Shown here in pieces: positions 19,679 to 28,884 of a DNA stretch of 64,000 nt; the stretch's first letter is position 1; each line of letters opens with the position of its first letter. The stretch is from assembly GCA_025355965.1 (NCBI GenBank), contig JANXYR010000034.1, positions 16,383 to 80,382 of the forward strand. Reading direction: 5' to 3'. This DNA is from Geobacteraceae bacterium. GTDB taxonomy: Bacteria; Desulfobacterota; Desulfuromonadia; Geobacterales; Pseudopelobacteraceae. The notes beneath the pieces were generated by a model. That model was not told the DNA's origin. It searched no databases and worked only from the letters and a program-made list of their open reading frames with translations. The translations under genes and the position numbers were made by a program.

Positions 19679-21121
19679 CTAGCGGCTGTTAGTATCCCCA
19701 CCGCCTAGAACCTTGTATAATGTCACAAGGTTGACCAGTCGGGTAAGACGTGTGCTTATCAGGTTCTGTTGTGCTCCATAGAGAGAACGCTGGGAGTCGA
19801 GCACCGAGAGGTAGCTGTCTACCCCTTTATCAAAGCGAGCCTGAGAGAGCCGATAGTTTTCAGAAGTGGCGTCAGTCAGCGACTGCTGGGCTGCAAGCTG
19901 TTCATCAATTGTTCCACGCTGGGCCAGGGCGTCGGCCACTTCCCGGAAAGCGGTCTGAATTGCTTTCTCGTACTGGGCCACGGCAATGTCGCGATCAACC
20001 TCTGCCACTTTCAAGTTGGCTTTATTGGTGCCGCCGTCGAATATAGGCAGAGAGATACGTGGCAGGATACTCCAGGCAAAGGAATCGCCCTTAAAAAGTC
20101 CGGAAAGCTCGGTACTGCCGAAGCCCACTGACGAGACCAGGGTGATCCTGGGGAAAAATGACGCCCGCGCCGCGCCGATATTGGCGTTGAAACCCTTGAG
20201 CTGACCTTCTGCCTGGAGGATATCTGGGCGACGTAACAAAACATCTGAAGGCAGACCGGGAGCAATGTCCTTCATTGCAGTAACTGTTTCGGAAAGCGTC
20301 TGCGGTAACAGTTCAGCTGAAACCTGAGAGCCAACCACGAGATTAAGGGCATTTTCGTCCTGTGCCATCAGGGTCGTGTAACGGGCGATGTCCACCCGCG
20401 CTGCATCCACGGTGGTCTGGGCCTGATTCATGGAAAGTGAGGAAGAAACTCCAGCCTCAAATCGGCTCTTGGTCAGTTTGTACGACTCCTGTTGGTTAGC
20501 CATTGTATCTTTGGCGAGCTGCAATCGCTCGCGGTCGGCGGCCAGGGTCAGATAGGCCGTGGCAACCTGTGAAACCAGGCTGATTTGAACACTGCGTTGC
20601 GCCTGCTCGGTGGCAAGATACTGTTCAAGCGCCTGATCCTTCAGGCTCTGCACGCGACCAAACATGTCCAGTTCGTACGAGATCAGTCCGGCGCTGACAT
20701 TGTATTGGTGCGTTGTCATTGCCTGTCCGGTGCCGGAGAGGGTTTCGGGAACCCGCTGAAAACTTGCACCGGCAGACACGTCAACCTTCGGCAACTGATC
20801 GGCACTCCGAATCTGGTACAGAGCCCGAAAACGTTCAATGTTAAGAACTGCAACTCGCAGGTCGCGGTTGTTCTTGAGTGACTGCTCAATCAGTTTGCCT
20901 AATTGTTTATCAATAAAAAATTCTTGCCACGAAATGTCTGCAACAACTTTTTTCGGCGGTTGTGCGCCTTCCGCCGAAAATGTCTTGGAACCAGACCAAG
21001 AGGCCGGTACCGGCGCTGCAGGTTGGGTATATTTAGGGGCCATGGTTGCACATCCGGCAAGGTAAAGTGACACACCCAGAGGGATACATAGAACTGTCAT
21101 CATTCGTCGTATATGTTTCAT
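19679..21121 (-). CDS. RND efflux outer-membrane lipoprotein (OprM/NodT family)
   Basis: A 480-residue outer-membrane factor with a lipoprotein signal (lipobox LAGC, acylated Cys near residue 24) and duplicated TolC-type repeats (VDAARVDIARYTTL, SQARFDKGVDSYLSVLDSQRSL). It should form the outer-membrane channel of the tripartite pump encoded with it: pump stop and this start are 1 base apart. The substrate range is unknown. Confidence 0.95.
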   Translation of the reverse strand: MKHIRRMMTVLCIPLGVSLYLAGCATMAPKYTQPAAPVPASWSGSKTFSAEGAQPPKKVVADISWQEFFIDKQLGKLIEQSLKNNRDLRVAVLNIERFRALYQIRSADQLPKVDVSAGASFQRVPETLSGTGQAMTTHQYNVSAGLISYELDMFGRVQSLKDQALEQYLATEQAQRSVQISLVSQVATAYLTLAADRERLQLAKDTMANQQESYKLTKSRFEAGVSSSLSMNQAQTTVDAARVDIARYTTLMAQDENALNLVVGSQVSAELLPQTLSETVTAMKDIAPGLPSDVLLRRPDILQAEGQLKGFNANIGAARASFFPRITLVSSVGFGSTELSGLFKGDSFAWSILPRISLPIFDGGTNKANLKVAEVDRDIAVAQYEKAIQTAFREVADALAQRGTIDEQLAAQQSLTDATSENYRLSQARFDKGVDSYLSVLDSQRSLYGAQQNLISTRLTRLVNLVTLYKVLGGGDTNSR

Positions 21122-21122
21122 T

Positions 21123-24100
21123 TCAGTTTACCTCCGAAACATTTGCTACAGCAGTCTCTCCGGCGTGAGGTTTGTATTTCTTCCGGCCAAACAGCCGTGA
21201 CACCATTACAAAGAAAAACGGGATAAAGATCAGGTCGATGAAGGTTGCCGTGAGCAATCCACCGGTGACAGCGGTACCGATGGCGTTCTGGGCTGCTGCC
21301 CCTGCCCCTTTGGTAAGCGCCAACGGCAATGTGCCGAAGAAAAACGCCAGCGAGGTCATGATAACCGGGCGGAGCCTGATCTTCACCGCCGCCAAGGTTG
21401 CCTCGACAAGTTCATGCCCCTGATGCATCTGCTCCTTGATGAACTGGATGATCAGAATGGCGTTCTTGGTGGAAAGGCCAATGGTGGTCAGCAGTCCGAT
21501 CTGAAGATAGACATCGTTGGGGAGTATCCGCAACGAAACTGCCGTGATCGCTCCCACCAGTCCCAGCGGTATCATCAACAGGTTGACAAAAGGGATAGTC
21601 CAGCTCTCGTATAGTGCCGCCACGGAAAGAAACACCACCAGCAGCGAGATGGCATAGAGTAGCGGCGCCTGCGCTCCGGCATTCTTTTCCTCATAGGAGA
21701 GACCGGTCCACTCATAGCCGACTCCTGGCGGCAGCTTAGCGGCCATTTTTTCCATCTCTGCCATCGCTTCACCGGTACTTATCCCTGGGGCCGCCTGTCC
21801 CATAACTTCGACGGAGGGAATACCATTGTAGCGTTCCAGACGGGGCGAACCATATTGCCAACGAGGTGTGGCAAAAGCGGAAAACGGCACCATTTCGCCT
21901 TGGTTGTTGCGCACATACCAACTGTTGATATCTTCCGGTAGCATCCGGTATTTTGCATCGGCCTGGAGAAAGACCTTTTTGACCCGGCCATTTTCGATGA
22001 AGTCGTTAACGTAGGAACTCCCCCAAGCGGTGGCAAGAACGTCATTGATACTTGACAACGGAACGCCAAGCGCCCCCGCCCGAACATCGTCGATGTCGAG
22101 TTTGAACTGGGGAGAGTCATCCTGGCCATTGGGGCGGACCGCTTTCAGTTTCGGGTTTTTCATCGCCATTCCCAGCAGCATGTTGCGGGCTTCCATCAGC
22201 TTCTCATGGCCGATTCCGCCTCGATCCTGCAGCATGAAGTCAAAGCCGTTGGCTTGGCCCAATTCCACTACCGCCGGTGGCGAAAAGGCAAATGCCATAC
22301 CATCTCTGAACTGGGAGAATGCCCCCATAGCTCGACCGGCAACAGCCGGAGCTTTCAGGTCAGGGGACTGGCGGAACTTCCAATCCTTCAGTCTGACAAA
22401 GGCCAGCCCCATGTTCTGGCCACGCCCGGCGAAACTGAAACCGGCAACCGTGATGACCGCCTCCACCGTTTTTTGTTCCTTCTCCATAAAGTGCTTCTCC
22501 AGCTGTTCGACCACCTTCATGGTGCGCTCCTGAGTTGCACCGGCCGGAAGCTGAATCTGACAAATAATGAAACCCTGATCCTCATCCGGCAGGAACGAGG
22601 TGGGAAGGCGCTGGAAGAGGAACACCATCCCCGCCACAATCGCACCGTAGATGACCAGGTAGCGCACCGGTTTGTCAAAAGAACGACCGACGATCCCTTC
22701 ATATTTTCCCCGGCAGAAATCGAAAAATTTGTTGAACCAGCGGAAGAATTGGCAGAACCAGCCGCACTCCCCAGGTGTATGCCCTTTTTCAACCGGTTTG
22801 AGCAGGGTGGCGCAGAGTGCCGGGGTCAGGGTCATGGCCACCAGTACCGAGAGGATCATGGCGGAGATAATGGTGATAGAGAACTGCCGGTAGATGACAC
22901 CGGTAGAGCCACCAAAAAATGCCATCGGCAAAAAGACTGCTGTGAGTACCGTGGCAATGCCCCAGAGGGCGCTAGTGATCTGTCCCATGGATTTGATGGT
23001 TGCTTCCTTGGGGGGTAAGCCTTCTTCACTCATGATTCGTTCCACGTTCTCCACGACCACGATGGCGTCGTCAACCAGAAGGCCGATGACAATGACCAGA
23101 GCGAACATGGTAAGCGTGTTGATGGAGAATCCAGCTACCGACAGCACGCCCATGGTACCGAGCAGTACCACCGGTACGGCGATGGTTGGGATCAGGGTGG
23201 CGCGGATGTTCTGCAGGAAAAGGAACATGATGACAAAGACCAGGAAAACCGCCTCAATCAGTGTCTTGACCACCTCTTCGATGGATATTTTGACGAACGG
23301 TGTGGTGTCGTAGGGATAGACCACCTTCATGCCGGCCGGGAAAAATCTGGATAACTCCACCATCTTGGCCTTGACCCGGTTAGCGGTATCCAGGGCATTG
23401 GCTCCGGCTGCCAGACGGATTGCCATACCACCCAGCGGTTTACCTTTAAAGCGGGCTTCTATATCGTAATTTTCGGTACCGATTTTACATTCCGCCACAT
23501 CCTTAAGTCTTACGGTGGAGCCGTCGCTGTTAGTCTTCAGAGTAATGGCATCAAACTGCTCCGTGGTCTGCAGCAGGGTCCGTGCAGTGATGGTGGCATT
23601 CAGTTGCTGTCCGGCCGCAGCAGGTGCGCCGCCAAACTGACCGGCGGAAATCTGGGCGTTTTGACTCTGCAGTGCGGCAACCACATCATTGGTTGTCAGT
23701 CGGTAGTTGTTCAGCTTGGTCGGGTTCAACCAGATCCGCATGGCATTCTGGGAACCGAACATCTGCAATTCACCAACACCCTCAACCCGGCTGACAATTT
23801 CTTGGACATTTGATACCGCATAATCGGTTAACTGGTAGCGGGTCATGGAGTTGTCTTCAGAGATAAGGCCTATTATCAACAAAAAGTTCTTGGTGGACTT
23901 GACCACCTGGATCCCCGATCGCTGAACGATCTGGGGGAGAAGCGGCGTAGCAAGCTGCAACTTGTTCTGTACCTGCACCTGGGCGATGTTCGGGTCAGTG
24001 CCGGCCTTGAAGGTCAGGTTGATGGCGATCGCTCCGGCAGAGTCGCTGGTGGATGACATGTAAATGAGATTGTCGATGCCGTTCAGCTTCTGTTCCACAA

Positions 24101-24290
24101 CCTGGGTGACCGTATCCTGCACGGTCTGGGCGGAAGCTCCAGGATACATGGCATTGATTGTGATCTGCGGCGGTGCGATCGGTGGATACTGGGAGACCGG
24201 CAGTGTCTTGATTGACAGAAGGCCCGCCAGCATGACCATGATGGCGATCACCCAGGCAAAAATAGGGCGATTAATAAAAAATTTGGGCAT
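21123..24290 (-). CDS. RND multidrug efflux pump, AcrB/HAE1 family
   Basis: A 1055-residue inner-membrane pump of full AcrB length (begins [19 protein letters not shown]) with 12 transmembrane segments and two large periplasmic loops. The proton-relay aspartates in TM4 are present ([15 protein letters not shown]). It exchanges protons for drugs or other amphiphiles and works with the adaptor encoded 12 bases upstream and the outer-membrane factor encoded downstream. The operon appears to be controlled by the adjacent TetR. Confidence 0.97.
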   Translation of the reverse strand: MPKFFINRPIFAWVIAIMVMLAGLLSIKTLPVSQYPPIAPPQITINAMYPGASAQTVQDTVTQVVEQKLNGIDNLIYMSSTSDSAGAIAINLTFKAGTDPNIAQVQVQNKLQLATPLLPQIVQRSGIQVVKSTKNFLLIIGLISEDNSMTRYQLTDYAVSNVQEIVSRVEGVGELQMFGSQNAMRIWLNPTKLNNYRLTTNDVVAALQSQNAQISAGQFGGAPAAAGQQLNATITARTLLQTTEQFDAITLKTNSDGSTVRLKDVAECKIGTENYDIEARFKGKPLGGMAIRLAAGANALDTANRVKAKMVELSRFFPAGMKVVYPYDTTPFVKISIEEVVKTLIEAVFLVFVIMFLFLQNIRATLIPTIAVPVVLLGTMGVLSVAGFSINTLTMFALVIVIGLLVDDAIVVVENVERIMSEEGLPPKEATIKSMGQITSALWGIATVLTAVFLPMAFFGGSTGVIYRQFSITIISAMILSVLVAMTLTPALCATLLKPVEKGHTPGECGWFCQFFRWFNKFFDFCRGKYEGIVGRSFDKPVRYLVIYGAIVAGMVFLFQRLPTSFLPDEDQGFIICQIQLPAGATQERTMKVVEQLEKHFMEKEQKTVEAVITVAGFSFAGRGQNMGLAFVRLKDWKFRQSPDLKAPAVAGRAMGAFSQFRDGMAFAFSPPAVVELGQANGFDFMLQDRGGIGHEKLMEARNMLLGMAMKNPKLKAVRPNGQDDSPQFKLDIDDVRAGALGVPLSSINDVLATAWGSSYVNDFIENGRVKKVFLQADAKYRMLPEDINSWYVRNNQGEMVPFSAFATPRWQYGSPRLERYNGIPSVEVMGQAAPGISTGEAMAEMEKMAAKLPPGVGYEWTGLSYEEKNAGAQAPLLYAISLLVVFLSVAALYESWTIPFVNLLMIPLGLVGAITAVSLRILPNDVYLQIGLLTTIGLSTKNAILIIQFIKEQMHQGHELVEATLAAVKIRLRPVIMTSLAFFFGTLPLALTKGAGAAAQNAIGTAVTGGLLTATFIDLIFIPFFFVMVSRLFGRKKYKPHAGETAVANVSEVN

Positions 24291-24302
24291 GGAGCAGCTC
24301 CT

Positions 24303-25496
24303 TTATTTTTTGGCTGGTTGTGGTTGTGGTGCGCCGGCGGGTGGTGCTGCCGGTGCGCTGCCAAACGGAACTGCTTTGACCGGTGTCCCTGGCCTTGCCT
24401 TCTGCAGCCCTTCCAAAATGACACGATCTCCCGTTTTCAACCCGTCACTGACCAGCCAACTGTCCCCTACCGTTCTGACTACCTTGATCGGACGCGGCTC
24501 CACCTTATCCTCGGCTCCAACAACCATGACCACGGCATCGCCTTTTGGATTACGGGTCACACCACGTTGTGGGATAAGAATGGCGTTTTCATTTATCCCT
24601 TCCACCAGCATAGCCCGCACAAACATACCGGGGAGAAGCGCCTGTTTGGGGTTGGGAAATACTGCACGCAGGGTAACGGAACCGGTGCTCTGATCCACCG
24701 TGACCTCTGAAAATTTGAGTGTTCCGGTCAAGGGATACGAGGAGCCGTCTTCCAAGAGCAACTTAACCGACGCTGAACCGCTCTTCTTCAATACTCCGTT
24801 TGCAAGGTTTTGCTTCAATCTGAGCATGTCTGCGGTCGACTGGGTTACATCGACATACATGGAGTCAAGCTGCTGGATTGTTGCCAGCGCCGTTGGTTGA
24901 CTGGCGGTCACGAGTGCCCCATTTGTTACCGAAGACCGGCCAATTCGCCCAGAGATCGGAGCTTTCAAGCTGGTATATGCTAAATTGATCCGGGCAGATT
25001 CAACCGCTGCCTTGGCAACGGCAAGCTCAGCCTCAGCCTGCTTTAAGGAAGCAAAGGCATTGTCATAATCCTGCTGGCTGACCGCCTTGATCTTCACAAG
25101 ATCACGATAGCGCCCTTCCGTGAGTCGCAGCGACACAAGTGAAGCTTCTACCCGTGCCTGAGCCGCCTTGGAACTGGCATAGATAGCTTCAAAGGCGGCG
25201 GAATCGATCTGGTAAAGAATCTGGCCAGCCTTCACATCGCTCCCTTCAGTAAAAAGACGTTTCAGAATAATGCCGCTTACCTGGGGGCGCACCTCGGCAA
25301 TCTGTTGGGGAACCGTTCGACCGGAAAGCTCCGTGGTCAGAGAGACCTTCTCCGGCTTGACCACAACGATCCCGACTTCGGGCGGACCGCTTGGTGGAGG
25401 GCCTGCGGATTTTGGCTTGCCGCAACCGGTAAGGAGCATACAGATAGCAAGAATTCCACAGCTAGCAACTAATGTTGTTCTGAACGTGATTTGCAT
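24303..25496 (-). CDS. RND efflux periplasmic adaptor, AcrA/MexA family
   Basis: A 397-residue membrane-fusion lipoprotein: lipobox LTGC, then beta-barrel, lipoyl and alpha-hairpin domains (RPQVSGIILKRLFTEGSDVKAGQ, quoted in part; YTSLKAPISGRIGRS). A Pro/Gly/Ala-rich tail ends the protein. I chose the ATG at 25496 because the Shine-Dalgarno AGAGG lies about five bases upstream; a GTG at 25502 would touch it. It is the first gene of the adaptor-pump-channel operon. A TetR operator (25519-25534) lies 22 bases upstream. Confidence 0.95.
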   Translation of the reverse strand: MQITFRTTLVASCGILAICMLLTGCGKPKSAGPPPSGPPEVGIVVVKPEKVSLTTELSGRTVPQQIAEVRPQVSGIILKRLFTEGSDVKAGQILYQIDSAAFEAIYASSKAAQARVEASLVSLRLTEGRYRDLVKIKAVSQQDYDNAFASLKQAEAELAVAKAAVESARINLAYTSLKAPISGRIGRSSVTNGALVTASQPTALATIQQLDSMYVDVTQSTADMLRLKQNLANGVLKKSGSASVKLLLEDGSSYPLTGTLKFSEVTVDQSTGSVTLRAVFPNPKQALLPGMFVRAMLVEGINENAILIPQRGVTRNPKGDAVVMVVGAEDKVEPRPIKVVRTVGDSWLVSDGLKTGDRVILEGLQKARPGTPVKAVPFGSAPAAPPAGAPQPQPAKK

Positions 25497-25518
25497 AGAC
25501 ACCTCTAAATGTAATTAC

Positions 25519-25534
25519 GAATGAATGTTCATTC
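25519..25534. promoter_or_regulatory. TetR-type operator of the efflux operon
   Basis: GAATGAATGTTCATTC, a 16-base palindrome with one mismatch, followed by TGTA. It is nearly identical to the perfect palindrome ahead of the neighbouring tetR gene (26163-26178), so both are probably bound by that TetR. Confidence 0.75.
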
Positions 25535-25568
25535 TGTATTGGTAGATGAAATTAAATAAAGCCTCTGG

Positions 25569-26147
25569 CTATCTTTTGATGCCATCCCAACAGGCTTCAA
25601 CTGTCCGGACGATCATTGCGGCGTCCAGGGTGACGAAGCCGAGGATATGGTCACGTGCCACAGTAACGAGGGGACCGAACGCCAGGTCAAAAAGTATGAC
25701 GAGCGGAAAATTCTTGAGCACCTGCTGAGCCATGCCTTGCTCGAACAGTTCCTTGAACGCATTGCAGCCCCCCTCCCGGTTTCCCAGCAGCTTGTCCCGC
25801 CGGACGGCTACGCCGTATGGGGAGTTATGGAACTGTTCCAGGTAGCGGAAATCCAGAGGGTGCTCGATGAAATACCTCAGCAGGCCGGTGCCGATGTGGA
25901 GAAAACGTCCCCGGAACGGGGTCTCCGTCGAATACCCATCCATGATGATCTGGTTCATCCTGTCTTCTATCCCGCCGTACAGCTCGTTGATCAGGACGTC
26001 CTTGTTTTCAAAGTAGCGGTAGATGGTTCCGGCGCCGACTCCGGCCCGTTCAGCTATCATCGCCATAGGAGCGCCGTGAAAACCGTTTTCTGCAATAAGC
26101 TCCCGAGCGGCACGGACGATCTCTTCACGCTTATCATTTCTTGCCAT
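25569..26147 (-). CDS. TetR-family repressor of the RND efflux operon
   Basis: A 192-residue TetR regulator with an N-terminal helix-turn-helix (REEIVRAARELIAENGF, then IAERAGVGAGTIYRYF) and a C-terminal ligand domain. I chose the ATG at 26147, with AGGGG about six bases upstream; a TTG at 26153 is less likely. It lies upstream of the efflux operon in the same direction. Matching operators before it (26163-26178) and before the adaptor gene (25519-25534) suggest autoregulation and repression of the pump, relieved by an unknown inducer. Confidence 0.9.
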   Translation of the reverse strand: MARNDKREEIVRAARELIAENGFHGAPMAMIAERAGVGAGTIYRYFENKDVLINELYGGIEDRMNQIIMDGYSTETPFRGRFLHIGTGLLRYFIEHPLDFRYLEQFHNSPYGVAVRRDKLLGNREGGCNAFKELFEQGMAQQVLKNFPLVILFDLAFGPLVTVARDHILGFVTLDAAMIVRTVEACWDGIKR

Positions 26148-26162
26148 GGACAACCCCTATCG

Positions 26163-26178
26163 GAATGAACGTTCATTC
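26163..26178. promoter_or_regulatory. TetR-type operator, autoregulatory copy
   Basis: GAATGAACGTTCATTC, a perfect 16-base palindrome directly downstream of the -10 element at 26180-26185, where bound repressor would block transcription start. It shares the flanking ACA (minus strand) with the copy at 25519-25534. Confidence 0.8.
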
Positions 26179-26179
26179 T

Positions 26180-26209
26180 GTAATAGCTTTTTGGCATTAC
26201 ATTAGTCAA
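26180..26209 (-). promoter_or_regulatory. Promoter of the efflux tetR gene
   Basis: Minus strand: -35 TTGACT (26204-26209), 18-base spacer, -10 TATTAC (26180-26185). The operator palindrome begins 1 base downstream. Confidence 0.6.
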
Positions 26210-26238
26210 TATATTTTATTATCAGGTTGAAAATTATC

Positions 26239-26267
26239 TTGCCAATTAAAACGACCGGTCATATATT
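26239..26267 (+). promoter_or_regulatory. Promoter of the second tetR gene, apparently leaderless
   Basis: Plus strand: -35 TTGCCA (26239-26244), exactly 17 bases, -10 TATATT (26262-26267); each hexamer matches five of six consensus bases. The ATG of the gene is at 26274, seven bases after the -10, so the transcript would start at or next to the start codon. No Shine-Dalgarno is visible. Confidence 0.65.
26251..26262. promoter_or_regulatory. Operator with CCGG core, between -35 and -10 of the second tetR
   Basis: ACGACCGGTCAT, near-palindromic, sitting in the promoter spacer. A perfect version occurs at 26891-26902 after the gene. The position suggests autorepression. Confidence 0.7.
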
Positions 26268-26273
26268 TAGCAA

Positions 26274-26870
26274 ATGGCCCGTCTAAAAAATCCCGATACG
26301 ATACGTCCACTTCTGCTTGAAGTCGGTCTAACCCTGTTTGCCAAGCGCGGCTACCATGGTACCGGCATAAAGGAAATTGTCGATACTGCCCACGTCCCAA
26401 AGGGCTCTTTTTATAATTACTTCAAGAGCAAAGAAGAATTTGGCATGGAGATCATCCGCTGGCATTCGGCGGATTTCTGGCAGAAATGGCACTCTTCCAT
26501 TGATGCAAACGCCGCTGATCCGCTACAGGCACTGCACGATTGCTTTGACATCATGCTGGTTGAGCATATCGACTGTGCCGTGAACACCTTTTGCGTGGTT
26601 GCGCACGTTGCGGCGGAAATGTGCGAAACAAGTCCTGAATGCCGTATCACAATGAAAACACTTTTGGATGACATGCTGAGAAATGTTGCCGGTTATATAC
26701 AAAAAGCACAACGTCTCGGATTGGCCAGAAGTGATGCAGATGCGAATGAATTAGCCAGCCTGTTTTGGGACACATGGACGGGAAGTATCCTGCGGATGAA
26801 GATTGAAGACAGTATTGAACCGGTGAAACAAAGCGTTTCACTTTTGTTTGGTCGATTATTGAAGAAATAA
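26274..26870 (+). CDS. TetR-family transcriptional regulator
   Basis: A 198-residue TetR regulator: helix-turn-helix at about residues 8-55 (LTLFAKRGYHGTGIKEIV, VPKGSFYNYFKSKEEFG) and a C-terminal ligand domain resembling those of regulators such as YxaF/LmrA or AcuR-type proteins; the class is uncertain. It is flanked by two CCGG-centred operators, one in its own promoter and one before the MotB-like gene, so it probably represses itself and that gene. The start codon seems to lie at the transcription start. Confidence 0.88.
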   Translation: MARLKNPDTIRPLLLEVGLTLFAKRGYHGTGIKEIVDTAHVPKGSFYNYFKSKEEFGMEIIRWHSADFWQKWHSSIDANAADPLQALHDCFDIMLVEHIDCAVNTFCVVAHVAAEMCETSPECRITMKTLLDDMLRNVAGYIQKAQRLGLARSDADANELASLFWDTWTGSILRMKIEDSIEPVKQSVSLLFGRLLKK

Positions 26871-26890
26871 TTTTTTCCCCAAGTCTTAAG

Positions 26891-26902
26891 ACGACCGGTC
26901 GT
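26891..26902. promoter_or_regulatory. Perfect CCGG-core operator ahead of the MotB-like gene
   Basis: ACGACCGGTCGT, a perfect 12-base palindrome 15 bases upstream of the MotB-like ATG. It matches the operator in the promoter of the adjacent tetR at 26251-26262. Confidence 0.7.
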
Positions 26903-26917
26903 TTATTAAGGTATATT

Positions 26918-27727
26918 ATGGCGATAAAGCGAGAACCTGAAAAACATGCCAACCACGAGAGATGGCTCGTATCATACGGAGACCTTCTCACCCTTCTGTT
27001 TGCGGTCTTTGTGGTCATGTACGCCATGGGGCAGTCAGATAAGAAAAAGGCGGAAGAGGTCGCGCAATCAATCCAAAGCGCCTTTGGCATGGCGCAAACT
27101 GGCACAGGTGGAAAACCGATCATGATCCAATCCGGTGCGGTCAGTGTCGTACCGGATATTAAAACGGTGCCTTCTGCCCAGCGACGTACCGCAACAGGCA
27201 AAGTACGCCAGTATGCAAACTATACTGACTACGGCCCAATCAAGGCATCTATCGACGCATATCTTGTGAAGAGTGGTGCTAATGGAAAAGTTTCTGTGGA
27301 AATTACAAATCGCGGTGTTGTAGTAAGTCTCAAGGAAGCTGGTTTTTTTGATTCAGGGAGCGCACGCCTGAAAAAAGAGTCCTTGGAAACATTGTCTGCT
27401 ATTGCGGAGGCTCTAAATCACTATGCCAACACGTTTCGCATCGAAGGGCATACAGACAATGTTCCAATGCACTCTGCAGAGTTCCGCTCGAACTGGGAAT
27501 TGTCCACTATTCGAGCAACTACGGTGGTTCATTTTCTGACAGAGACCGCCGGATTCGACCCGGAATTACTCTCGGCTGTCGGTTATGGAGAGTTTCGACC
27601 GATAAGTGAAAATGAATCACAAGATGGCAGGGCACGCAACCGGCGTGTGGATATTATACTTCTAGCAGCGGAAGCGGAGGGTGGAGAGGCTAAATCGAGA
27701 CTATCATCAGTAGTACAAATGAGATAA
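26918..27727 (+). CDS. MotB/OmpA-family peptidoglycan-binding membrane protein
   Basis: A 269-residue protein with the MotB layout: a basic N-terminus, one membrane segment (about 20-42) carrying the proton-channel-type Asp in SYGDLLTLLFAVFVVMY, a linker, and a C-terminal OmpA domain (EGHTDNVP near residue 182, then RATTVVHFL and RNRRVDIIL). MotB pairs with MotA to form the flagellar stator. No motA is adjacent, so this may be an orphan stator subunit, a partner for a distant MotA, or a structural OmpA-type anchor. A CCGG operator precedes it, suggesting control by the neighbouring TetR. Confidence 0.85.
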   Translation: MAIKREPEKHANHERWLVSYGDLLTLLFAVFVVMYAMGQSDKKKAEEVAQSIQSAFGMAQTGTGGKPIMIQSGAVSVVPDIKTVPSAQRRTATGKVRQYANYTDYGPIKASIDAYLVKSGANGKVSVEITNRGVVVSLKEAGFFDSGSARLKKESLETLSAIAEALNHYANTFRIEGHTDNVPMHSAEFRSNWELSTIRATTVVHFLTETAGFDPELLSAVGYGEFRPISENESQDGRARNRRVDIILLAAEAEGGEAKSRLSSVVQMR

Positions 27728-27737
27728 AATTGCAGCA

Positions 27738-28883
27738 TCACACCAGCTCCTCGATCTTCCCCCCCTGTTTCAAAACAAAACGGCTGCCCCGCCATTCAAC
27801 CCGGTTCCCCAAAAAAGAAAGCGCCCAAGTGAAAAAAGCCAGCATGTCCCGCAGAGGTAGCAGCCAGAGCCAGCGTGGAAACAGCTCGTCTCGAACAAAC
27901 CGGCGACTGAAAATGGTGCAGACACTCAGTCGCACACCATAAAGCAGTGCCACGGCGGCCACTCCGAATACCGGTGACGGGGCCAGCAACGATGCCAGCA
28001 AGGCAGCGGGGAAAGGAAGTGTGATGCCGGAAGCCAGATAGCCTCCAGGCCTGCTGACCCTCATGGTTCGAGCCCAGCGCAACTGCCGTGACAGCACCGC
28101 CATGAGACTTTCCGGTTTGATGACACTCTCTACAAAGCAGGGATCAAGAGCGATCCGCCACCCGGCAAGGTGGATCTTGTTGCCGAGTTGGTAATCATCG
28201 GCCAGATAATTTGTCAGTGCTTCAAAACCGCCTACCGCCAGTAACGCTTCGCGTCTGACAGCCATCGAAGCACCAAGGGCAAATGTAAGCCCTTCCAACC
28301 GCTGTGCCACCAGCACATTAGGGATCATCTCGGCGGTGAAGCCGATGGCTTCAATGGCGGTCGCAATGCCATGCACGTCAGAGGTGCGATACAATGAAGT
28401 TACCAAGCCGACTTGAGGATCGGTAAAATGGGAAACCACCGACTGCAGATAGTCCGGCTCAACACTAATATCGCTATCGCAGACAATGATAATGTCATGT
28501 TTTGCCTGTGGTAAAGCGTTTATCAGGTTGGATACCTTATGGTTTGGTCCATGCAGAGCCGGATTGATAACCAGACTGATATCGTGATTGGTAAAATCAT
28601 CCATCAGCTGCCGAATAACAGGAATAACCGCGTCATCGGGCGATGCGGCCGCAAATACAAGCTGCACTTCTCCTGAATACTGCTGGCAACAGAACGAGGC
28701 GAAATTATCGTAACTGTCTTCATCCATCCCTTTGACCGGTTTCAGAAGCGAAATACCGGGAGAAGATAAGTTTGGGGTTGGAAGAACATGCTTTTTGAAA
28801 TACTTCAGCGCGCACCAGAGCGAGATCAGCGAGTAGGTCAGCGATGGGAGGACGGCTATGAATGGTAACAGGTTACTCAGCAT
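27738..28883 (-). CDS. Hopanoid glycosyltransferase, HpnI-like
   Basis: A 381-residue family-2 glycosyltransferase of the ceramide-glucosyltransferase / HpnI type. A single N-terminal membrane segment precedes the GT-A domain (SLLKPVKGMDEDSYDN, CDSDISVEPDYL, DDYQLG, then RQLRWARTMR as the QxxRW-type motif), and C-terminal hydrophobic segments follow. HpnI adds GlcNAc to bacteriohopanetetrol. No hpnK or other hopanoid gene is in the window, so the assignment rests on similarity alone; ceramide-type lipid glucosylation is the alternative. Its start is 1 base from the stop of the upstream methylase gene. Confidence 0.8.
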   Translation of the reverse strand: MLSNLLPFIAVLPSLTYSLISLWCALKYFKKHVLPTPNLSSPGISLLKPVKGMDEDSYDNFASFCCQQYSGEVQLVFAAASPDDAVIPVIRQLMDDFTNHDISLVINPALHGPNHKVSNLINALPQAKHDIIIVCDSDISVEPDYLQSVVSHFTDPQVGLVTSLYRTSDVHGIATAIEAIGFTAEMIPNVLVAQRLEGLTFALGASMAVRREALLAVGGFEALTNYLADDYQLGNKIHLAGWRIALDPCFVESVIKPESLMAVLSRQLRWARTMRVSRPGGYLASGITLPFPAALLASLLAPSPVFGVAAVALLYGVRLSVCTIFSRRFVRDELFPRWLWLLPLRDMLAFFTWALSFLGNRVEWRGSRFVLKQGGKIEELV

Positions 28884-28884
28884 G

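Noticed and set aside
22206..23018. A 270-codon plus-strand open frame inside the RND pump
   Set aside because: Antisense to a full-length pump gene and without domain features.
26274..26870. A single TetR controlling all three nearby promoters
   Set aside because: The two operator types (GAATGAAC-GTTCATTC and ACGACCGGTCGT) are unrelated and each pairs with a different tetR gene.
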